In this document: one piece after another, positions 1 through 3,333 of the stretch
Numbering within the stretch: the first letter of the stretch is position 1
Layout of the letters: each line of letters opens with the position of its first letter
Assembly (NCBI GenBank): GCA_023386115.1
Contig: JAEWKL010000332.1
Coordinates: 1-5,074, forward strand
Source of the DNA: Pseudomonadota bacterium
Lineage (GTDB): Bacteria; Pseudomonadota; Alphaproteobacteria; Rhizobiales; Beijerinckiaceae
DNA: 5,074 bases
Direction of reading: 5' to 3'
Translations under genes and position numbers: made by a program
The notes under the pieces: model-generated
Told to the model about the DNA's origin: nothing
The model's database searches: none
What the model saw: the letters and a program-made list of their open reading frames with translations, nothing else

Positions 1-1949
1 GCGGCCTTCACGTCCGGGTTGCGGGCGAGATATTGCTCGTTGTCGAAGGCGGCCGACGGGTCGCGGCCCTCCTTCCAGCCGGCCTGGTCGTAGTGATCGA
101 GCGGGTTCTGGCCGGAGGCGCGCACGCCCGGGTTGGCGGCGAGGTAGCCGGAGGTGGAGAACAGCGCGTTCGGGTCGCGGCCCTCCTTCCAGCCGTAAGC
201 CGCGTAGTGCGCGTCGGCATCCTGGCCGGCGGCGAGCACGTCCTTGTTGGCGGCGAGGTAGAACAGGTCGTCGACGAGCGGGGCACCGTCGCCGGTGACC
301 ACCGTGGCGTCGGTGAACTGGTAGCGCTCGAAGCCCGTCACGGTACTGCGGGTATTGCCGGCGCCGACCACGTCGCGGCCGTTCTCGGCGGTCACCCGGG
401 CGTCGGCCAGACGGACATCGAACACCGCCGTGTCGGTGCCGGTGCCGCCCGACAGGACGTTGGTGCCGGTACCGCCATTGATCGTGTCGTTGCCCGCAGC
501 CCCGAGGATCAGGTCGTCCATGGCGCTGCCGGTCAGCGTGTCGTCGCCGGCGGTGCCGCGGATCGTGCGGTCCTGGGTCATCAGCATCAGCTGGCCGCCC
601 TCGACCAGCTCGCCGCCCAGGGTGTAATGCGCCTGGGTGTCGAGGAGATAGGCGGCCCGGCCCGGCGCGCCGAAGATCGTGCTGACGTCGACGACGCCCG
701 AGGATTCCTCGTCCTGGTTGAACGGCGCGGTCGGCGGCGTGCCGAAGCGGGCCGGGTCGTGCCGGGCGATCTCGGTCAGCGCGCCGCTGGCCGGGTCGTA
801 CTGGAAGACCTTGGACACGCGGGCGTTGTTGCCTGGATCCTCCTGCAGGATGACCTTGCCGTCGGCGGTCACCGTCATGTTGTCGAGCATCACCTGGCCT
901 TCGGTCCCGCGCAGCAGCTCCTTGACGGTGCCGCCGAGCTCGGGCCGGGTGACGTCGGTGAAGTCGAGCGCCCAGAGCCGCGACGGGCTGGTGATGGCGT
1001 TCGTGGTGACGAAGTAGAAGCGGTTGGGGTTGCTCGGATCCCAGGCACCGTCCTCGGGCCGCAGGAAGGTGGTGACGCCCTCCGCGTCGCTCTCGGACTG
1101 GAGCTGGGCGCCGGTCATCCGCGAGACGTCGCCGTTCGGGCCCATCTCCTGCAAAGAGAAGGCGGCGCCGGCCGGGTCGAGCGCGGTGGCGTTGGTCTCG
1201 ACGAGCACCGACGGCACCTTGATGCCGTAGAGCTTGCCGTTGGTCAGGCCGGCCTTCTCGATCTCGGTGCCGGTCTTCTGCTTGGTGCCGACATAGACGT
1301 AGAGCTGGCCGGTCGCCGAGTCGTCGGTGCCGATCGTCACCGTCCTGGACCCGGAGGCGGGATTCGCCAGCGAGTTCTCCATCGAGAACTTGCCGAGGCG
1401 GGGCAGCTCGTAGATCCGTCCGGCCTCGGGGCCGTTGACGATCCAGGCCAGCGCTCTGCCCTCCGCCCCGGTCTCCTCGCCGTTCATGAAGAGGCGGGCT
1501 TGGGTGCCGAGCCCGGTCGCCGCGTCGTAGAAGGCCGAGACCGCCGGCAGGTCGGCCGAGCACAGGCGGGCGAGCGCCGTGGTGCCGGGCTGGTAGGTGC
1601 CGGTCGCGGTGTTGAAGCCGTAATAGCTGGTGCCGAGGTCGCTCGCCGAGAGAACCTTCAGGCTCGCCTTATTGACGATCAGCCGGTCGACGAAGGCGCC
1701 GGCCGAGCCGTGCGCCCGGACCATGCCGGAGGTCGCGCCGATCTCGTGGTCGACCAGCACCGTGGCGGTGCCGTCACCGTTGTCGAGGGCTCCGATACCA
1801 TCCGGGATGCCGACGAAGCGCCACGGCGTGCCGTCCGCCTTGACCGAGCCGGGGACGGTGTCGCCGACGCTCAGGATCGACGTGAAGCTGACGGTGCCGA
1901 TGCTCGGCACGAGATAGGGTGTCTGCGTCGTCGAGGCGCCGATGGCCAT
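1..1949 (-). CDS. PhoX-like (DUF839-type) phosphatase/esterase-like protein with RTX calcium-binding repeats, C-terminus cut by the window edge
   Basis: The frame is open for 649 codons from ATG 1949-1947 to the left edge, so the C-terminus is missing. The start is set by AAGGAAGG (plus-strand 1956-1963) just upstream. Residues 1 to about 455 look like a PhoX/DUF839 beta-propeller: acidic and metal-ligand-type motifs include DHE at 67-69, MNGEETG at 155-161, RPEDGAWDP at 297-305, QEDP at about 369-372, DEESSG at 413-418 and DTQAH at 437-441. PhoX enzymes are calcium/iron-dependent phosphomonoesterases; activity here is inferred only from these motifs. Five RTX nonapeptides follow at 465-509, then a 38-residue repeat from about 561. 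There is no N-terminal signal peptide, whereas classical PhoX uses a Tat signal. With the RTX repeats this points to type I secretion through a C-terminal signal, which lies outside the window. A phytase-like or esterase-like hydrolase is the main alternative. The family call is moderately sure, the substrate unknown. Confidence 0.72.
   Translation of the reverse strand, partial: MAIGASTTQTPYLVPSIGTVSFTSILSVGDTVPGSVKADGTPWRFVGIPDGIGALDNGDGTATVLVDHEIGATSGMVRAHGSAGAFVDRLIVNKASLKVLSASDLGTSYYGFNTATGTYQPGTTALARLCSADLPAVSAFYDAATGLGTQARLFMNGEETGAEGRALAWIVNGPEAGRIYELPRLGKFSMENSLANPASGSRTVTIGTDDSATGQLYVYVGTKQKTGTEIEKAGLTNGKLYGIKVPSVLVETNATALDPAGAAFSLQEMGPNGDVSRMTGAQLQSESDAEGVTTFLRPEDGAWDPSNPNRFYFVTTNAITSPSRLWALDFTDVTRPELGGTVKELLRGTEGQVMLDNMTVTADGKVILQEDPGNNARVSKVFQYDPASGALTEIARHDPARFGTPPTAPFNQDEESSGVVDVSTIFGAPGRAAYLLDTQAHYTLGGELVEGGQLMLMTQDRTIRGTAGDDTLTGSAMDDLILGAAGNDTINGGTGTNVLSGGTGTDTAVFDVRLADARVTAENGRDVVGAGNTRSTVTGFERYQFTDATVVTGDGAPLVDDLFYLAANKDVLAAGQDADAHYAAYGWKEGRDPNALFSTSGYLAANPGVRASGQNPLDHYDQAGWKEGRDPSAAFDNEQYLARNPDVKA
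3..269 (-). repeat. 38-residue (114-bp) tandem repeat at the C-terminal end of the PhoX-like protein
   Basis: From about residue 561 to the window edge the protein repeats every 38 residues. The landmarks are YLAANKDV (Y564), YLAANPGV (Y602) and YLARNPDV (Y640), alternating with GWKEGRDP at 586-593 and 624-631. At the DNA level the segments 57-81 and 171-195 are identical over 25 bases and exactly 114 bases apart, while the intervening bases differ. Between two and three units are visible, and the array probably continues past position 1. Similar Tyr-Leu-Ala/Asn-Pro-Asp-Val and Trp-Lys-Glu-Gly-Arg repeats occur in alphaproteobacterial RTX-type proteins, from memory. Their function is not established to my knowledge; a surface or spacer module is a guess. 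Confidence 0.85.
423..557 (-). repeat. RTX nonapeptide repeats (Ca2+-binding) inside the PhoX-like gene
   Basis: Residues 465-509 divide into five consecutive nine-residue units: GTAGDDTLT, GSAMDDLIL, GAAGNDTIN, GGTGTNVLS and GGTGTDTAV. They fit the GGxGxDxUx consensus of hemolysin-type calcium-binding repeats. The second unit is degenerate, with M at the usual G position, and the fourth has N in place of D. Such parallel beta-rolls fold on binding calcium outside the cell and mark proteins exported by type I systems. Five units is a short array for the family. It sits in the middle of the protein, between the enzyme-like domain and the 38-residue repeats. Confidence 0.85.
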
Positions 1950-1955
1950 CGGGGA

Positions 1956-1963
1956 CCTTCCTT
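1956..1963 (-). promoter_or_regulatory. Ribosome binding site of the PhoX-like gene
   Basis: On the minus strand AAGGAAGG lies six bases before ATG 1949-1947. It is a strong Shine-Dalgarno match and fixes this start over internal ATG codons. Its 5' bases overlap the 3' arm of the inverted repeat at 1961-1977. Confidence 0.75.
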
Positions 1964-1977
1964 GGAATGTTTCCAAG
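1961..1977 (-). promoter_or_regulatory. Perfect 7-bp inverted repeat in the 5' leader of the PhoX-like gene
   Basis: The arms CTTGGAA (1961-1967) and TTCCAAG (1971-1977) are perfectly complementary around a three-base loop. On the minus-strand transcript this makes a hairpin that ends inside the ribosome binding site. If the -10 at 1982-1987 is real, transcription starts at about 1974-1977, so the hairpin would sit at the extreme 5' end of the mRNA. It could stabilise the message, modulate ribosome access, or instead be a DNA operator. Confidence 0.5.
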
Positions 1978-1981
1978 ATCG

Positions 1982-2016
1982 CGTATAGACGCACGCGAGC
2001 AACAGTTCGATGACGC
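1982..2016 (-). promoter_or_regulatory. Candidate promoter with a Pho-box-like element for the PhoX-like gene
   Basis: On the minus strand TATACG (1987-1982) resembles a -10 element, four of six matching TATAAT. No -35 hexamer is obvious. Eleven bases upstream lies GCGTCATCGAACTGTTGC (2016-1999). It aligns to the PhoB box layout of CTGTCAT, four bases, CTGTCAT, with 5/7 and 4/7 matches. PhoB boxes typically replace the -35 at about this distance from the -10, which is the main reason to take a weak match seriously. PhoX genes elsewhere belong to the phosphate-starvation regulon. The assignment is inference. Confidence 0.33.
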
Positions 2017-2030
2017 TAGGTCACACGGCG

Positions 2031-2075
2031 CGGTCGGCCGACCGACTTCATCTGCGGTCCTCGCCGGTCCGACCG
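2031..2075. promoter_or_regulatory. Two CGGTC/GACCG dyads in the divergent intergenic region (possible operators)
   Basis: CGGTCGGCCGACCG at 2031-2044 is a perfect 14-bp palindrome. A second dyad, CGGTCCGACCG, occurs at 2065-2075 with the same CGGTC and GACCG half-sites around one base instead of four. Their centres are about 32 bases apart, close to three helical turns. They lie between the PhoX-like gene and the oppositely oriented 84-residue gene, where a dimeric regulator could act on either. In such GC-rich DNA short dyads also arise by chance, and the unequal half-site spacing argues against one protein binding both identically. Confidence 0.3.
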
Positions 2076-2192
2076 CGACGACGGCGCGGTGGAGCTGCGT
2101 GGAACGATACGCTAGAACGAAAAAAGAACAGGTGGGCTGGCAGCTTACGGCCGCGCTTCGGGTTTCAGGGGATCGGCGGCGGGAGACGCAGG

Positions 2193-2447
2193 ATGGCGAT
2201 GCGGACGACCTTCATGGTGCAGACATTCGAGGTGCACCGGAAGCGGTTACGGCCGGGCGCGCGCGACGTGGCGCCGACGGAGAGCGGGGCGCTCAAGCGC
2301 GCCGAGGCGATTGCCGGCCGGATGCCGGGGGCGGCCGCGCTGCGCATCGTGGCGGATGACGAGACCGGCGAACTCGAGAGCGTGACGATCCTCGGCACCT
2401 TCGGCGAGATCCCGGACGACTTCGCCGAGCAGATCAGCGGCGGGTAG
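2193..2447 (+). CDS. Small protein of unknown function, 84 residues
   Basis: I do not recognise a named family. ATG 2193 is preceded by GGGAG (2181-2185) at seven bases; ATG 2199 (third codon) is nearly as good. An upstream in-frame ATG at 2010 would add an Arg-rich, low-complexity stretch lacking protein-like character, and is not used. The product has a basic N-terminal part (FEVHRKRLRPG) and a helix-like Ala/Arg stretch (ALKRAEAIAGRMPGAAA). The acidic C-terminal half, with ADDETGELE and EIPDDFAEQI, suggests beta strands then a short helix. There is no signal peptide, membrane segment or cysteine, so a soluble cytosolic protein is likely. Codon use resembles its neighbours. The 91-residue gene follows 126 bases downstream on the same strand. 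Confidence 0.72.
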   Translation: MAMRTTFMVQTFEVHRKRLRPGARDVAPTESGALKRAEAIAGRMPGAAALRIVADDETGELESVTILGTFGEIPDDFAEQISGG

Positions 2448-2450
2448 AGA

Positions 2451-2478
2451 CGTGTTCGACGCTGCTCGTCGCGGCACG
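2451..2478 (+). other. Imperfect hairpin just after the 84-residue gene
   Basis: CGTG (2451-2454) pairs with CACG (2475-2478), and inside it CGACG (2457-2461) pairs with CGTCG (2467-2471) around a five-base loop. It begins three bases after the stop codon. No T-tract follows, so it is not a standard intrinsic terminator. It could protect an mRNA 3' end or cause pausing, or be chance in GC-rich DNA. Confidence 0.25.
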
Positions 2479-2536
2479 ATCGACACCATGGAGCATGGCC
2501 CGGGTCCCGGTCAGCAAATGTACGGGGCCGCCAATG

Positions 2537-2567
2537 CGGAGCCATCCACGAGGCTCCGGACAAGGAG
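2537..2567 (+). promoter_or_regulatory. Leader hairpin and ribosome binding site of the 91-residue gene
   Basis: CGGAGCC (2537-2543) and GGCTCCG (2552-2558) form a perfect 7-bp stem with an eight-base loop. AAGGAG (2562-2567) follows three bases later, six bases before ATG 2574. The strong Shine-Dalgarno site firmly fixes the start. The hairpin leaves the site free as drawn, so it may simply keep the leader open or respond to a regulator; no role can be shown from sequence. Confidence 0.5.
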
Positions 2568-2573
2568 TGAATC

Positions 2574-2849
2574 ATGGCCTTCAAGGCGAAATCCGCGGCC
2601 GAGACCAAGGCGGCAGAACTGGCCGCGATCCTGATCCGGATCGCGGACCGGGAGGGCGCGCCGGTCCAGGTCGGCGTCGAGACCTTGCGGCGCGCGAGCC
2701 CGCGCCTGACGCCGCTGGCGGTCGGGCAGATGTTCCGCCGGCACCGCGACGAGCTGGAAGCGGCCTTGTCGGAGCGTGGCTACACGCTCGTCGACTATGC
2801 CGACCAGGGGCCCGGACGCGGGATGGAATTCGAGATCGGACCGGCCTGA
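2574..2849 (+). CDS. Small helical protein of unknown function, 91 residues
   Basis: I do not recognise a family. ATG 2574 has an almost ideal AAGGAG six bases upstream. The product starts with a Lys/Ala/Glu-rich helix (about residues 3-27). A segment with predicted short helices follows (about 32-68: VGVETLRR, PLAVGQMFRRHRDELEAALSERG), then a Gly/acidic tail with probable beta strands. The middle part, rich in Arg and regularly spaced Leu/Val/Ala, could form a small helix-turn-helix or winged-helix-like fold, but no diagnostic motif supports this. There is no signal peptide, transmembrane segment or cysteine. It lies 126 bases after the 84-residue gene with its own strong ribosome site. An operon is possible, but the gap and the hairpins leave room for separate control. 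Confidence 0.8.
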   Translation: MAFKAKSAAETKAAELAAILIRIADREGAPVQVGVETLRRASPRLTPLAVGQMFRRHRDELEAALSERGYTLVDYADQGPGRGMEFEIGPA

Positions 2850-2876
2850 CCGCACCGGGACCCAACCCCATGCGTC

Positions 2877-2891
2877 GGGTGCATGGCACCC
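2877..2891 (+). other. Six-bp hairpin downstream of the 91-residue gene
   Basis: GGGTGC (2877-2882) pairs perfectly with GCACCC (2886-2891) around a three-base loop, 27 bases after the stop codon of the 91-residue gene. There is no T-tract, so it is at best a factor-assisted terminator or a 3'-end stabilising structure. Confidence 0.3.
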
Positions 2892-2907
2892 CGCACCAAG
2901 GTCCGGA

Positions 2908-2936
2908 TTGTGCAGTGCGAAAGTTCATGGGATACA
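2908..2936 (+). promoter_or_regulatory. Candidate promoter of the small RNA
   Basis: TTGTGC (2908-2913) and GATACA (2931-2936) are separated by 17 bases, the optimal spacing for housekeeping sigma. The -10 is preceded directly by TGG, an extended -10 motif (TGn). Each hexamer matches its consensus at only three positions, but TTG is the most conserved part of alphaproteobacterial -35 elements. The predicted start, about 2943-2944, falls one or two bases before the first helix of the small RNA, which adds weight. Confidence 0.5.
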
Positions 2937-2942
2937 CGGATC

Positions 2943-3037
2943 ACGCAAGGACGCGATGGCGTCGCGGACTTGCCAGCCCTCTTGGGCGTTTCCTCCCTAG
3001 ACTTCGGGCCGCTCGCAAGAGTGGCCTTTTTTCTTTT
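2943..3037 (+). ncRNA. Candidate trans-acting small RNA, about 95 nt, three stem-loops ending in an intrinsic terminator
   Basis: Helix 1 pairs GCAAG (2945-2949) with CTTGC (2969-2973) and CGCGA (2952-2956) with TCGCG (2962-2966). The two stems stack across GA/GA (2950-2951 and 2967-2968), which can form tandem sheared G-A pairs. Helix 2 is GCCC/GGGC (2976-2979 and 2984-2987) with a TCTT loop. An unpaired stretch 2988-3006 follows and contains CCTCCC (2992-2997), complementary to the Shine-Dalgarno core. A strong terminator ends the unit. A promoter-like element lies at the right distance upstream, and no ORF with a ribosome site is present. The layout is that of Hfq-dependent small RNAs that block translation initiation, and it recalls the three-hairpin alphaproteobacterial alpha-r15/AbcR type. 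I cannot assign it to a named family. Alternatively it is the processed 3' end of the upstream small-gene transcript. Confidence 0.68.
3007..3037 (+). terminator. Intrinsic terminator with GCAA tetraloop
   Basis: GGCCGCTC (3007-3014) pairs with GAGTGGCC (3019-3026), giving eight pairs including one G-T wobble. They close a GCAA loop of the GNRA type. TTTTTTCTTTT (3027-3037) follows immediately. The T-tract is on the plus strand only, so it ends plus-strand transcription. It terminates the small RNA and would also catch read-through from the 91-residue gene, insulating poxB. Confidence 0.9.
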
Positions 3038-3295
3038 CGGCCTGATTTTCTGTCGCCTCCTGGTGCGTTCTGACCGGATTCGGCGCACCCGCGGCGGCGA
3101 CATGGCTCCGGGCCATTGCGATCGGCCGGCCTCCGGCAGCCCCCGGCACGAATCGACCCTCTCGCCGCCCTGCGTCCTCTTTCGGCGAACGCGCCCTAGA
3201 TCCGGCTTCGGGATGGGGCGCCTCGAGACCGTTCGTTGTCCTCGCCCGCGGCGGCCGAGCCGCCGGGGCCTGGGCGCGGGACTTCGCCAAAGGGG
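3038..3295 (+). other. GC-rich upstream and leader region of poxB, no gene seen
   Basis: No protein frame with a ribosome site or RNA gene is evident here. The one clear structure is CGGCGGC (3249-3255) pairing perfectly with GCCGCCG (3259-3265) around CGA. It has no T-tract and lies 24 bases before the first ribosome site (AAAGGGG, 3289-3295). A poxB promoter must lie after the terminator at 3037 unless read-through drives the gene. I could not single out convincing -35/-10 hexamers. Confidence 0.5.
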
Positions 3296-3301
3296 CTTGC
3301 C

Positions 3302-3319
3302 ATGAGGAGCTTGCCATGA
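3302..3319 (+). CDS. Leader mini-ORF 1 (MRSLP), upstream of poxB
   Basis: ATG 3302 opens a five-codon frame, MRSLP, ending at TGA 3317-3319. It has AAAGGGG six bases upstream. Its stop overlaps the start of mini-ORF 2 as ATGA (3316-3319), the arrangement used for translational coupling. Whether it is translated is unknown; it may be only a by-product of the repeat. Confidence 0.35.
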   Translation: MRSLP

Positions 3320-3333
3320 GGAGCTTGCCATGA
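3316..3333 (+). CDS. Leader mini-ORF 2 (MRSLP), overlapping the poxB start
   Basis: ATG 3316 opens an identical five-codon frame, MRSLP, ending at TGA 3331-3333. The stop overlaps the poxB ATG (3330-3332) as ATGA. GAGGAG (3304-3309) lies six bases upstream. If translated, ribosomes ending here would be placed on the poxB start, which also has its own GAGGAG at 3318-3323. Confidence 0.35.
   Translation: MRSLP
3318..3323 (+). promoter_or_regulatory. Ribosome binding site of poxB, embedded in the 14-bp repeat
   Basis: GAGGAG lies six bases before ATG 3330. It is the second copy of the same hexamer (first at 3304-3309), duplicated with the repeat unit, and it decides the start over ATG 3302 and ATG 3316, whose frames stop after five codons. 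Confidence 0.8.

Larger units (their letters stand above)
3296..3333 (+). repeat. 14-bp tandem repeat spanning the poxB start codon, 2.7 copies
   Basis: The unit CTTGCCATGAGGAG occurs at 3296-3309 and 3310-3323, followed by a partial copy (first ten bases) at 3324-3333 that contains the poxB ATG. Copies are identical. Each unit carries an ATG followed by GAGGAG, so each copy supplies the Shine-Dalgarno site for the ATG of the next, always six bases away. The first ATG is served by AAAGGGG (3289-3295) at the same distance. Because 14 is not a multiple of three, the three ATGs (3302, 3316, 3330) fall in three different frames. Confidence 0.97.

Noticed and set aside
33..1988. Long plus-strand open frame (651 codons) opposite the PhoX-like gene
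   Set aside because: Its product is Gly/Ala/Arg/Val-rich without recognisable motifs. The opposite strand encodes a protein with conserved motifs, RTX units and a strong ribosome site. Long antisense frames are expected in GC-rich genes.
2101..2130. GGAAC at 2101-2105 as the -35 of an EcfG-type general stress promoter
   Set aside because: No CGTT-like -10 occurs 16-18 bases downstream; the following bases are A-rich instead.
2010..2192. N-terminal extension of the 84-residue protein from ATG 2010
   Set aside because: The extra residues are Arg-rich and low-complexity, there is no Shine-Dalgarno site before 2010, and the stretch overlaps the intergenic dyads and the candidate promoter of the divergent gene.
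2165..2937. Several minus-strand frames across the two small genes
   Set aside because: They overlap well-initiated plus-strand genes and lack their own ribosome sites or recognisable protein features.
2877..3037. 6S RNA or another long-rod structural RNA covering the whole intergenic region
   Set aside because: The 5' part (2877-2940) shows no extended complementarity with the 3' part, so the long closing stem and central bubble of 6S RNA are absent.
3249..3265. Terminator at the GC-rich hairpin upstream of poxB
   Set aside because: The stem is perfect (7 bp), but no T-tract follows and it lies inside the probable poxB leader.
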